Source of the DNA: Whitmania pigra
Lineage: Eukaryota > Annelida > Clitellata > Hirudinida > Haemopidae
DNA length: 64,000 nt
Assembly: GCA_021613335.1 (NCBI GenBank)
Contig: JAJTWR010000263.1
Location: 1,596,001 to 1,660,000, forward strand
Reading direction: 5' to 3'
The notes below the pieces were generated by a model. It was not told where the DNA came from, ran no database searches, and worked only from the letters and a program-made list of their open reading frames with translations. The position numbers and the translations under genes were made by a program. Shown here one piece after another: positions 46,245 to 58,404 of this stretch. Each line of letters begins with the position of its first letter. Within the stretch, counting starts at the first letter, position 1.

Positions 46245-48129
46245 ATTCGTATCTGATTGTTGTGGACTCCAACATCTGTCTACAAACTCATTACCCTTAA
46301 AGTAATTTGTTCTTTTTCCCGTAATTTATTCCTGAATAAACGGTTGATTTTTCCAACGTTTGAAATTGCTCTCCTGTTTCGCTGTGAATTCGCTATAAAA
46401 AGGTGATAAATGCGCAAATGTTGATTTATTCCAAGCTCATCCGTAGTTCTTCTAAACATTTTTAGACTTAGTTATAAGTTCATAGAATGAAATAAATTGT
46501 ATATTAGAATATTTTTGCATTTAACCTGCCAGTAGCGTTAATATTTGCTCGCGTATATTAGCTCATTTTCGAGCAATTTCAATAACACATAAAATACATC
46601 AATCACTTCGCATTAGAAAACAAGGAACGTTTATTTCTGAGAAATGAATGCTATTCGTCAGTGGTTGGTTTGAGACTCTGAAACGCACAGGGGCTTTAAA
46701 TCAGAATCCAAAATAAAAACAACCAGATCCTTTCAGGAGATTGGAATTCGTGAAATTTGTTAGAAGAATAATCATTGCCGTCAGTCCACTCCACGATGTG
46801 ACTAAGTTACAAGCTATAAATAGGAAAGCATGCGACAGAATCATAAAGCAGCTATTAAACTGGATTCCTTTCCGCTTGCATGTTCCACTTTCGGGAAACA
46901 TTCAAATTCAGACGAATTCAATCATCAACTGCAACCATCGACACTTGAGAAACCAGGGACTTTATCCTCCGACGAAAATACGAGATGTCTGCTCTGTACT
47001 TATCTTTAAAGGCTTCATTCCTTCGTTAGGCCTCACACTCATCCACATTATAACCATGACCATCTTCCTCAGTTGTCATCATGATCATTGCAGCTGATTA
47101 TATTATGATGATATGATTATATATATGATTATATTAGGATGATATGATTATACCCATAGAAACGAATCAACTAAGAACGTCTCTTTTGCCAATCATCCTG
47201 TCGATGACCTACAAGGCTTACCCTTATAACGGAATTAATTAAGAAAATTACTATTGCCAAGATAAAATATCTATTTTTACATATATTTATTCGAGATATT
47301 TTAGACATAATTAATAATTAAGCATCCGGCCAATCACTCAATCACTCAATCAACATTCAACCATCTTTAGGCTACCTGCTTCTTCTTTTTCCAGGATGTC
47401 AGGAGAGCGCACACATCTCTTTTCCCCTCTCCACTGCTCAAAAGAATGCTTGGAACGCCGATGCAATGCAAATCCGTTGTCAACAAATCGTAAACAAAAT
47501 GCATCGAACGAGGATTTAAGTTAATTTAAGTCATTTACAAGTGTCTAGGCGAAGGCGTTCGACTTTATTAACAACAATATTATTAACTTACAACATTGAT
47601 CTAACCATCAGGTTCTTAGCGAAGGTTACGGAAGGTCACCCAATCTCCAAAAAATAATGATTAACTAGTAGGGACTTCGATAATAATGTCGCAAGCAGTC
47701 GATTGGGCTTAGGAGTTAATAAACAAATAAAGTACAGATTAAATTAACTATGTGAGTGCTTGCTGAATAACTTCTTGAATAAAAACAGATACGCGCTAGC
47801 ATATTTCAATTATATGATAACAATTACACGTGTATCATCATACTCTTCGATCTCTACCAAATGAAATTGTTTTTGATTGGCGAAGACAAACACTTAAAAA
47901 AGATTCAAATTGAATTCTTTAAATTAAACCTCTAATGAAGAGGCATTTGAATTTCAAATTCACAACTGCGTATATGACCAAATTATCCTGCTGACCCAAA
48001 TTTCTTTTTCTTATTATCGTTATTCCAATTCCTACTTTTATTCGTTTTCCACTCTTTGTTCAATCGATCTCTCCTTCCTCTGAATAATAAAACGGATTTC
48101 TGGATGCTTGAGGAGCCTTTAAAACTATG
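46245..48129. other. Intergenic, no confident gene
   Basis: An AT-rich plus-strand frame at 46741-47097 and a 41-codon frame beginning ATGTCAGGAGAGCGC near 47397, after TTTTTCCAG, were considered. Neither shows conserved motifs. The stretch 47098-47160 is an imperfect GATATGATTATA repeat. Confidence 0.45.
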
Positions 48130-48348
48130 AAGCCCGTGCGCAGTCGGTGTTTAAAAGTGAATTTATTCGATGGAGGATCATCAACGTCGGATTGTCTGCT
48201 GGGGGCATGTTCATCACGGATTTAATGACGAAGAAATGTTTTAAAATTCTTTGGAAATTTGAAGTCTGCATGGTGAAGATTTCGTGAAGATTTCCGCCAG
48301 TTCGTGAAAGTCGTCTGTTTTCGCCTGCTATAAAAAAAGATTTTGCAA
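48130..48348 (+). other. Probable 5' untranslated exon of the Shroom-like gene
   Basis: GC-richer block that ends in TTTTGCAA|GTAAGTG, a strong splice donor. The next suitable acceptor on the strand is TCCTTAATTCCAG at 49622, immediately before the coding exon of the Shroom-like gene. Its own short open frames give no family match. Transcription start unknown. Confidence 0.4.
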
Positions 48349-49298
48349 GTAAGTGTTTCCCTCCTCGTGATTGTTAACAAAGTTTTTGCTCATTTGGAAG
48401 ATTTTTTATATTTTTCTTCTTGCTATTTGTGCTTTTCAACGTTCCCAATTTCATTAATTAGTCTCATTAATTGACTTTCTCCTCAAATCTCTTAATAAAT
48501 TTAAAATATTTATTTTTTTTATTTAAAAATGCATGTCCTTAAATTTGCCTGTAAATCACAATTTTTTTGGTAGATTATTTTCGGGTTTCAAATCTCTCTC
48601 GTGGATCTGATTACGACGTTCACTTTGAACAACCGATCCATTTAAAGGCTCCAGTGCTGTGCGCTATAAAATGTTTACACATGATTATCATTCTCTAAAT
48701 GAACTTTCCAGTGTGTTAAGGAAATAAATAAAAGTATTAATTTATGAAATTCATTGAAACTCATTCCGCCGAAGTGGAAAGTTTTTACGACACAAGTAGT
48801 CGAATGACGAGGAAATACTCTCACATGTTAACCAAGCATTACCACAACAGCTGACTTGAATCTGTAATTTCGAGCCAGGATGGCTCTTGGAAAACAAAAA
48901 TAAAAATCAACCTCTGTTGATGGGAACATAAAAAAGCCTGCCTTCCCAAATTTTCAGACCACACCACCTAGTTTTATGGAGGCATTTGCCTCTTTCCTGA
49001 AACGCCTGTTTATTTTTAAGCAACGGATTGGCTACATCGCTTATATGCCAGGAGGTGAAAGTGTTGAACAAATGAAGAAGTGGAAAAGTAGAAATACAAA
49101 ACTTTGTTGTTGTAGATTTCGGAGCCACTTGTTCGTTTTATGGAATTTTTATGTTGGAGAATTTATAGCCTTAAAGAGTTGGAATATTTTAGATGGAGAG
49201 TTTATGCCTAGCTGTCATGAACAGCTAAATGTTTTTGGGTTGAAAGATGATGCTGAGATGATTTCAATTTGGGCGCATATTTAAATATTTAATATGTA

Positions 49299-49299
49299 A

Positions 49300-49389
<90 letters not shown>

Positions 49390-49405
49390 GTTGTTGTTGT
49401 TGTTG

Positions 49406-49440
<35 letters not shown>

Positions 49441-49487
49441 GTTATTATTGTTGTTGTTGTTGTTGTTGTTGTCGTTATTATTATTAT
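49299..49487. repeat. Compound (ATT)n/(GTT)n microsatellite
   Basis: Alternating blocks of ATT and GTT units in the presumed first intron of the Shroom-like gene. The leucine, cysteine and tyrosine homopolymer frame across it is an artefact. Confidence 0.93.
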
Positions 49488-49630
49488 TTTAATTTTTTTT
49501 TGTTATTTTGTATTTTCTTTATTATCTTTTCTTATTGTTTAGATTATTTGTTCTTCTTGGATAAAAAAGCGAATTGTTCTTTTGCAATTCAAGATTAATC
49601 ATTACTTTTTCCTTAATTCCAGGATTGATT

Positions 49631-52048
49631 ATGATTTCAAGCAACTCATCAGCCTTCAAAACTCCAAAGGTCAAAGTTGAATCCTCGGCAAAAATATCTT
49701 TTCAGTCCAATTCAAAGTCATGTGAGTCCAGTCACATCGTACGTAAAACGTCTGCAATTAATTCCCCGCCATCAAGCAACAAACCGCCAACAGGTATCCA
49801 TCCTCACTCGCAAAACACCTTCCAATCTTCCGGTTTTTGGATTCCAAACCTCTCAACAAGGAAAAACGAGAACAAGGTGAAAAATGTAAAACAACGCTTC
49901 AACTCACCTACAACTTCTTCCCTTCAAAGTGCTCCAACAGCATCGCGGCCAAATCAGTCTTCGACGGTTTCCCAGAAGCTACTCGAGAAAAGATGGACTG
50001 ATGACGTTAACTGTCAGTGTAGATTTAACGGAAACTGTTGCCATGACGACTTGAGACAAACAACAATTGTTTCTGAAAGAGTTTCGTCGAAAATACAAAA
50101 GTTAATCTCCGAGGTTACCTCTTCAGAAGTAACCGCGCACAAATTGCAGCACGTGCAACGCGGAGAAATGAAAACAATGACAAACGAGGCAAGTACAAAT
50201 CACGGAGCAAATAAACTCACAAACTCCTATAATTTTCTGCAGTCTGCTTCCACTCAACATGGCGAACATCTGCGCCAAACATCGGCAGACGCAGCCTCAA
50301 ATTACGTTTCACCTTTCCACAAGCTCAACTATTGCCTTAAAACTAACCTCAACCAGACGAAAGTCCACGTCACAGAACGACCTTCCAATCAGCAGTTGGA
50401 GGCCTCAAAAGAGCTGGAAAAAAGTGATGGAGCTGCAGAGAAAGATAATTTAAAGAGCACCAATGACAGTAGTACATTAAGACCGCGCGATGACGAGGCA
50501 GGCGATTTATCCGAAAAGCGAGAAAACCGCAAAGAGAAACAAGAAAATGTTGATGAAGCCAAGAAAACAAAAGAAGTTCTTTTATCTTCGATTGAACTTC
50601 CACAAATCAAAACAAGAACTGGAAGTCTCACTGAAACGAGCAAAGAAAGTATCTTAGAAGCGGAGTTCGAGGGAGGCAGGAACCGCATGAGAGGTCTTTC
50701 CCTGTCAGCCTCGTGTCTTCCCTTCAAACCCTTCCAGCTCCAAAAGCCGAACCTTCCTTGGAACAGAGTTTCGTCAGTTTCGACCTGCACAGCGAGCGGC
50801 TCAGTCGATGGAAAATGTCAGGAAAACTTCAAGAACTACGTACGCGTTAACATCAGACCGGAACAGTCGATCGTGGTGAACCATGCCAAGAAGAGAATCG
50901 AATCCTTCCTCAGTCAGAGTGAGGTCAGACATTCTCTGCCCTCTCTCTGGAAAACTGGAGTCTTTCCATCTCCGAAGAAAGAGGACAATTCGTGCGAAGA
51001 CTTTTCAACTTCTGCTGAGAGTTTGCATTCAGTTTCTACAAAATGTTCGATTCCTTCGATCCAAATATCGACCTTCGACTCCAATGAGGACGTGCATGGT
51101 TCAGTGGCATCTCCTTTCCTGGGGTCACCTTCGCCTTTGTGCGATTCAAGTTCCAGTGAATGCATCAGGACTCCCACCCCTGTGAGTGCATTAATTCACC
51201 GTTTGTGTTAATTACTTGGGACTGGTTTAAAAATGAAGAATCGCCTAGAATGAAGAATCGTATGATAAATTAATAACCAAATAAAGTTCCGCCAAAATAC
51301 TTTCGCTTTCATTAAATCTTTTGTGTCACTTTATTTGAATAACTAACCGAAAAATGTTGTTATGGCGGTTAGTAAATAGTCAATGGATGGTGGATGATTG
51401 ATGAATAATAAACGGATGGTGAATGGATGTTTTGTTTGACTTTGAGGACAATATTGTGATTTTCAAAATTTAATTCAAACTATTGTTGCAATTTCAATAT
51501 TCGACTTTATCTCTTTCACATGATTTTCTATAAAATTCAATTTTTTATTTGATCATAACACATCATTTTACGAATATATCGGCTTAATCTTTAGGTTCAA
51601 TCCTACATTTAATCGGATAATTAAATAATTACATCGTAATAATAATTTTAATTTATACGTTATGTAATAATTGAAAATATTAAAAAAGTTATTCAAATAT
51701 ATTTCCAATATTTCCAAGACTTTGTTGAGCAGGTAAACTAAATTTATGTTATACATTTAAAGTGTAAATACCTAATGGACTATTTAGTATAATTGCATTA
51801 AATATGTGGTGTCAAGGCTGTATTTATGTATTTTATTTTATTTTAAGTAAACGTTGTCAGCAAAAATCCATTTGAGGTCACGAGCTGATAATAGCTGTTA
51901 TTTTCCTTACCGAAAGTCGTTTAAAACCGTTTTCTATATCCAATAAAGTTACGAATTTATCGTTATTATTTATTTATTTATAATTTACTATTATGCTCTT
52001 CATATTTTATTAATGTTTTTCTTCTTCATATTATTATTATTATTATTA

Positions 52049-52096
<48 letters not shown>

Positions 52097-52109
52097 ATTA
52101 TTATTATTA

Positions 52110-52161
<52 letters not shown>

Positions 52162-52175
52162 TATTATTATTATTA

Positions 52176-52250
<75 letters not shown>

Positions 52251-54437
52251 AAATAAATAAGAGAAATAAATAGGAAGAAAATGATATTAGTATCAGAACA
52301 GTTTCCAAGGAGCCTCACAGGAAGACAAGGCTTGAATTTTGTTGATAAAATTTTGTGCTTTTAAGATGTTCTCCTGGAGAAATTGATATTCAAGATATTC
52401 TTCGATTCAACTTTGCTTCGTTCGTTTCAAACATCAACGTGCATCAATGTTCGTTTCAAATCTTAAAACGTTTTCTCCAAGTAATTCATCATTACAAGCA
52501 ATCCACGGATCAAGTTTGGAAAATTTTAGAAGCCAACGGGTGGAAATTTTTAAGGAAATTCTTCGGTCTCTGGAGTTATTTTGTGTTTAAATATCAATTT
52601 TCTTCATTTATTTGCAATAAAAATACGTTGAACGACGATTATTATTTATGGCATGATGAGGCACATTTGTAAAACATAAGAAATCCTTTAATGATTTATT
52701 TTATAAATTCCTTCAACATCTCTTCAATTTTGTCCGCCATTCCAGATCAACAAGGAAGATGAAGAAATATCTCAGCTGCCATCATCATCATCACCTCCTC
52801 CACCAGTACCACCTCGTAACAGGTCCCTCTACCACAATCTCAGAGGAGACAACACGATTACGAGCACAAACCCCGAAGTTCAGTTCGGTGGAGGAATTGG
52901 TCAAAGTCTTGCCGAGGCTGTGAACCTTTCTGAACAGGGCGTCTACGATCCAACTGCTGGCAGTGGAGCGACTGATCGTCTTTCACCGCAGATGTTCTAT
53001 GATTTCAGGTCTCGAGAATCTCAGGACTACGTGATGGCGATGATGAAGCACGACAAATGGCACAACGGCAATCAAGACTCGAGACGCTCTTATCAGTCGT
53101 CGGTCGTAACACCACGTTCAAAAAACTCGGAAATTCTCCACGATAATACACGAGATGAACGAGTTCAGAAACACGTCGAGAGCAACTTGAAAGAAATTCA
53201 AGAGATTCCGATCAATCCAGTCAAAGCATTGGATCCACTGCACTCCGAAGCGAAACCTGCAAAACGACTCCCTGAAAACCTCCATCTCTCTCCGAAGAGT
53301 GCTTTACTGGGCACTGAATCGAGTCCCCTTCCGAGTCCAGACGAGAAGTTGAAGAACTTTGTCATCCCTTGTCTCTGGTTCAACAGTACTCCTTACGACA
53401 GACTTCTCATCAGCATCCTCGACCCACGAAACACCATCTCAGACCTCGACAAACTGACATCCTGGGAGGGCTACAAGAGACTCCTCGAGCCTATTGGTCC
53501 TGATGAATGGTCACCAACATCGGTGTCGCCAACGCCGTCGCCGACAACTTCTACTGACAACTCCTTTGGACAATTTTCAAAATCATCTCCTTTGTCGCAA
53601 GGTCAAGTTTCTCCATTCTTCCGTTCAAAGTTTTCAGCTTTCATCGCCGAGGAAGAAAATGCGGAAGGAGATCAAGTCGATGAAGCGAGCAACAACACCA
53701 TCCTGGTTGGTCAATCAGAGATGGATAAGAGATTAATTCGTTTAGCATACGATGATTTTTTGTTAATTGTTTGAGTTTTATTCCCAGAATTCCGTGCAAA
53801 CCATTGTGAGCAACTATCAGGAGTTGGAATCAAGAGTGAGAACTCAACATTCCTTTCCATACAATCGTAATAGACGAGTAACAATGTATTGTTTTGTTTT
53901 GTTTTGTTTAGATCAAAAAGTTGTTAACGACCACAACTGATGCAAAAACTCAGGGAAGATTTTCCTTGCTTCTGCAGCAAATGGACACTTCACTGCAGCT
54001 GATTGCCAAACTTACCGATCAGATGACCAAGTTATCATCAGATACAACTTTAAAGGTATCTTTATTTTTTTTTTACCGGAGTCTTTAGCAAATACATATC
54101 AACCATTATCAGATAACAATTTCCTTGCAATTTGAAGAGCACCAATCTTTTTTTGTTGGCTAAACAAAGTTAATAGTTTCACTGTATTGTACTTGTACAG
54201 GGACATGCAAGGCAGAACCGTCTTATCGAAAAGCTGGCTGAGGCGAGAGATCTTAAGATGAACATCGACAAAAAGGGTGAACAATTGGCCTTGAAAATGA
54301 AGAAAAACATCGATCAGAAGTCCTTTGAAATGCTGGAATTTTTGCTCAAAGCCCGTACTTACGTAACCCTTCTCAACCGGTCAAATTTTATCAATGCTCG
54401 TCGCAAAGCGTCGATTCCAAACATTGTTATCAACTAG
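49631..54437 (+). CDS. Shroom-like protein with C-terminal ASD2-type region, 5 coding exons
   Basis: Shroom proteins recruit Rho-kinase through ASD2 to drive apical constriction. Exons 49631-51181, 52746-53705, 53788-53835, 53912-54055, 54201-54437 total 2940 bases, encoding 979 residues in one frame. Residues 1-830 are Ser/Thr/Lys-rich and probably disordered. A proline stretch SSSSPPPPVPPRNRS lies just after the first coding intron, a likely SH3/EVH1 ligand. Residues about 838-979 are helical with heptad spacing: VQTIVSNYQELESRIKKLL, FSLLLQQMDTSLQLIAKL, then RLIEKLAEARDLKMNIDKKG, which resembles the LLEKQ...AKELKENLDRRE stretch of ASD2. No PDZ domain is seen, as in insect Shroom. The start is the first ATG after a good acceptor. 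The assignment rests on the last 140 residues. AATAAA at 54708-54713. Confidence 0.65.
52029..52249. repeat. (ATT)n microsatellite, about 220 bases
   Basis: Long nearly pure ATT array with occasional phase breaks (ATTAATT, ATATT) inside the 1.56-kb intron of the Shroom-like gene. It is the longest simple repeat in the window and probably length-polymorphic. Confidence 0.95.
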
Positions 54438-54741
54438 ATATGTTTGACAGACTTGTTTTATGATGAAAAATAATAATTACTATAGTAATAATAATCATAA
54501 TTGTTGTTGTTGTTTGTGCAACATTAATATTTATCTTGTTCCTGATTCTAGTCACTGTCGCATAGTCGAGGTCTGATCAGTTTAAAAAACGTTCAATTGA
54601 ATTGATTTCAAATTGTTTGATAAAAGCGAATTTATAATTTTATAATATTTATAATATTATGACAAATTATTTTATGTTCGAACTTATCGCATACTATCAC
54701 GCCTTTCAATAAATAAATGAGACATTCTCAAAGGGTAGAGT

Positions 54742-54970
54742 TCAAGTATAAATTGCCCCAGTGTGTCGTGTTGACCGGGTGAGTAGCGTTTCTGCTCGAG
54801 ACAGTAATAATACCAATAGGTATGTGTCATGTTCGCAACCCAGCCAGCACTGCCAGGGGGCGCCCTCGGGTAGGGGCACTATATAAATGGTGGGTTGATT
54901 AAGAGCTGCTTTACCAGAATACATAAGGCACCCTAAAAATCGGATAAATGCAAACCCGATGCCCCAGATC
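54742..54970. repeat. GC-rich island, possible interspersed repeat
   Basis: A block of distinctly higher GC inside AT-rich DNA, including the near-palindrome GGGGGCGCCCTCGGG and a TATATAAAT-like string. It is unlike its neighbours in composition. It could be a SINE or a foreign insertion; no family features (B-box, inverted repeats) were certain. The minus-strand open frame across it shows no motif. Confidence 0.3.
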
Positions 54971-56180
54971 AACCACTTATTGCTTAAATTGTTTATTAAT
55001 TTTCTATCTTTGAGGTTCCTTAGGCCGAGACAACGATTATTTTTTCTGGTTATTATTTACTTTTGTCAAATGAAAAATTGCGATGAATGATTCTAAGCAC
55101 TAACAATATTTGGAAATAATGAGTCACGTGCTAGTTTCTTACGAAGCCAAATCCCCACTTTGAACTTTCGTTCTAAAAATAAATTCCACAAGGAAGTCAT
55201 CGTGTGAAAGGTTTGAATCGTCATCAGATGGGAGGTTTTTACAGTGCTTGTTAGAGCTTGCATGATGTTTCTATTTATAGTCCGCAGACGTGCATAAGAA
55301 TAACAATAAAGATAATAATAAGAATCAATAAATATTACTAAATAATATTAAATACTTTATTATTTTTTCTTGATTGACATCCCGTTTTATCGTTAATTGC
55401 TTGTGAACATCTGAAGAATACGTGACCAGCGAATAAGTGATTGTACGGTGGTTATTACCAATCTCAGTCAGTCTTCGACCAGTTTCGGCCAAGCAATAAA
55501 ACGTCTGACATTCAATAGAGACAATAAATAAGTAGCTTTGCAAACGGACTGTCTCTTAGTTCTTAAACATTTTTTGCTTAGGAAATGCGATATGTTTCCA
55601 CCTTGAATTTTGTTGAGGACTGTAATGGAAAAAAGATTATTAATTTGTAAAAAAAAAATTATCTCAAGGGATGTCATTACTCCCATGCTGTCTCTGCAAA
55701 CATTTCCTGAGGTAAGTGGTTTATCACATTGGGAGAAAGTTATTTTAGTCTGGGAACGCATGTTTATGATAATATTTATGTAACTTTTATAAGTTAAGTC
55801 GAAATAGCCTATTGAATTTTTGAGTGACTATGTTTGAAATTATATTACAATTCAAATGTTGCTTCAAAGTGATATTGGATTGCAATTTATCATTAAAATT
55901 CAAATTCCCACACTGAAGGCGGATCGTTTCTGGTTGACATTCTCAAAATAACAGCTCTAAAATTATTTTTTTACATTTATGGTTTATTTTCAGAAATGTA
56001 AGATTTTATTTAATCCTTGCGATGATCAAAACTACACGAGTTTAAATAAATTAGAATAATTTCCAGTTAGTAAGATTTATTTTTAAGTGTACTAGGTTAT
56101 TTAATGAGACGCTTACGCAAATAATTGTTGATTTAAATATCATAAAATATCATACACATAGATTTATTTATTTGATTAAA
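54971..56180. other. AT-rich intergenic, no gene seen
   Basis: Stops in all frames, no repeat recognised beyond short A/T tracts; the frames at 55325-55761 (minus) have no motifs. Confidence 0.55.
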
Positions 56181-56376
56181 GTACGTTGCATAACTAGGAT
56201 GATTTGGACTTTCATACACATAGAGAGGCATTAGAAATATTTATATTGAACACATTGAGAAGCCGCAGAAAATTGAGTCATTTATTGCTCTACCCTTAGC
56301 CAGTTGCGTCACTAGGGCAGGTATCGAACCTTAAGACTTTCACCATAAACCGCAAGTTAGTTGGTGAACCACAAAT
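56181..56376 (-). repeat. Two adjacent SINE-like fragments
   Basis: On the minus strand the right piece contains GGTTCGATACCTGCCCTAGT (B-box-like) with GACGCAACTGG downstream, preceded by TTGTGGTTCACCAACTAAC. It matches the layout of the sequence at 13195-13290. The left piece (56186-56212) holds ATCATCCTAGTTATGCAACG, shared with 19200-19235. Confidence 0.45.
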
Positions 56377-56595
56377 CTGACAGGCCAAAAATAAAAAGGA
56401 TTTTTTGTTTGTTGGTGGAGGCTGACTTGTTTTTGTTCTCCATCAGAAGTTAACAAGTAAAAATGTATTATCATCGTAAAAGATTAAGATTTTTGTGCGG
56501 GTCCGAATAATTTCTAATTTTTCTCTCAAAGAGGCTAGCCAAACATAAATTTCTTGTGGCGTTAATTAGTTCCCACTCACGTACATCATTTCAAG

Positions 56596-56773
56596 CAGGG
56601 ACGTAATTTGGGAGCAGGAAGTGCAAGTGCGAAAACGACAAAAAATGATCATCTCCTCGTGTATTGCGAGGATTTGGCCCTTCCCTGAATTTTGGATAGA
56701 AGCAAAAAAAAGTCATCCCCTAAATCTGTACGAGAGTTTGCCCCTCTTGGAAAATGTTGGTATGACGTCCCTG
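56596..56773. mobile_element. hAT-type MITE, 178 bases, with 8-base target duplication
   Basis: Starts CAGGGACGTAATTTGGGAG and ends GGTATGACGTCCCTG, so the outer 9 bases (CAGGGACGT) are inverted repeats. Identical 8-mers ATTTCAAG flank it at 56588-56595 and 56774-56781. It shares the terminal CAGGGACG with the larger hAT copy at 17057-18074 but encodes nothing, so it is a non-autonomous miniature element probably mobilised by a related transposase. Confidence 0.85.
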
Positions 56774-57289
56774 ATTTCAAGAAGTTATTTTCAAGAGGGG
56801 ATGTTATCAAACTTTTACTGAAAAATTCTTTTAAATTAGCTATTTTGTTTCTTATCAATTTCATAACTGGAAGAGTTATTATAAGTTGTTGGGAACTCGG
56901 TGATCTTGGTCTTCAGACCTTCGCACGTGACCCGCGAACATGTTAGGCTGATTTTGGATTTGATTGTACAAAATTGATTTGTGCTGTGGGATTTATCATG
57001 GCCATGCTGGCGTTGGCTTAAAATTCAAATCGATGTGTCTCTTTCTACGGAATAACGCGACGCTTTCCTTCCCTCTCTTCATTACGGACAAGTCACACAA
57101 AGATTCTGAAAAATACGAAATGGATGGAAGCTTCAAACCTATCAGATCACGAATAAAATATAAAATCTGGTATTGTTGTAGAACGAATTGAGGTTATTTA
57201 ATATTTCACGAAAGGTTTTAATAAATTAATAAGGTGATTTTCTTTGATGGTTCGTTTATCGATACGTTATACCAAATGCCAAATTGAAA

Positions 57290-57437
57290 TCTGATCCTTC
57301 AATGGACACAGCAGAAAAACTGGAGAAAGAGGGAGCCCCTTTTAAAAATGTGTACGTACTCCCCCAAAATGCCGCCCCATGGCATTTTCCGCCCGAGGCT
57401 GACCACCCCTTCCGCCCCTCCCTTGGTACGCCACTCA
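57290..57437 (-). mobile_element. hAT-like transposon terminus (GTGGCGTACCAAGGG)
   Basis: Read on the minus strand from 57437 the sequence begins GAGTGGCGTACCAAGGGAGG and runs into GC-rich CGGGCGGAAAATGCCATGGG followed by GCGGCATTTTGGGGGAG. The remnant ending at 7437 has the same opening and the same CGGCATTTTG(A/G)GGG segment. Only one end is recognisable here and no target duplication was found. Confidence 0.5.
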
Positions 57438-58404
57438 CGTACCTATCCAAGAATTCGTGGCCATCGCCTCAAGCTGCGGCAGAGCATTTGCACCATTGAC
57501 ATTTCTTTTCAAACAGAAAAATGAAAAATTGGAATATTTCGTCTTTCGAAACTTCGCTAACCTTATTCAAATTAAAATACGAAGTAATTAATGCTGACTT
57601 ACACACATTTTTAAAAATTGAATAGCTTCTTTGTAAACCACATACGGTCTAAATAGTCTCTATACACAGACTTAGCGTCTTCCTCGCTTTTGACTTTTTG
57701 TGGATCAGTCCTAGAACGTATATTAAATAAATTGCAATAAAAACCCTGATGATTTGGATTTGATATGTTGAAATATTATAGACATTGTGATAAAAAGAAG
57801 TTAACAGTAGTATTTTTTTATATTAACCCTTTCCGCTTCTCATAAAAATAATGGCTCTCTTGCTATTTTGTTGCGTTGAATTTTGTTGCTGACTCAGTTA
57901 CATGTAACTACTTTTATGAAATTTGTTTGGTTAATTTAAAAAAATGTCATAATATAAGTTTTGAAAATTAATGAACATGTCCTGCAATAGAAGCATAGAA
58001 AACCAGTCCATACTTTTAAAGCTAAACAGCCATGCCTGTCGGCATTTGTCAACTTAATATTTAAATTCTATCCCAGTTACGTCAAGCATATTTTTTAGTC
58101 CCAAGTTAAGCCCTCATATTTTCGGATTTGTGTTTCATTATTGTGAAAGCATTGTTGCGTAACCGGCGCAGACTATTCGACTGACCCGATAATAGATAAA
58201 ATAATTGCCTGAAAATCCATAATTTATACGGTGTCGGTGGCTTAAAAGCGTTTGCACTTGGATGAAACACAGCTAGTTTAAACGAGCCAATTATAAACAA
58301 GCAGGAGGCTGGTTGTTGTTTTGCCCTTTTGCTCTTTAGCGAAAGAACTTTCGGGATTTGTTTGCCTAAAAATTATAGAATTAAAGATTTTATGGAAATG
58401 CGTT
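57438..58404. other. AT-rich intergenic upstream of the carrier gene
   Basis: No coding exon was identified, in particular none encoding the EF-hands found in long SCaMC carriers. Any 5' exons of the carrier gene must lie here or further upstream. Confidence 0.5.

Noticed and set aside
49359..49598. Leu/Cys/Tyr-rich open frame
   Set aside because: Microsatellite translation; the real coding exon begins after the acceptor at 49622.
50389..50790. 133-codon minus-strand frame
   Set aside because: Antisense to the long first coding exon of the Shroom-like gene.
52013..52273. Leu/Ile/Tyr homopolymer open frame that looks like a membrane protein
   Set aside because: Translation of the ATT array inside an intron.
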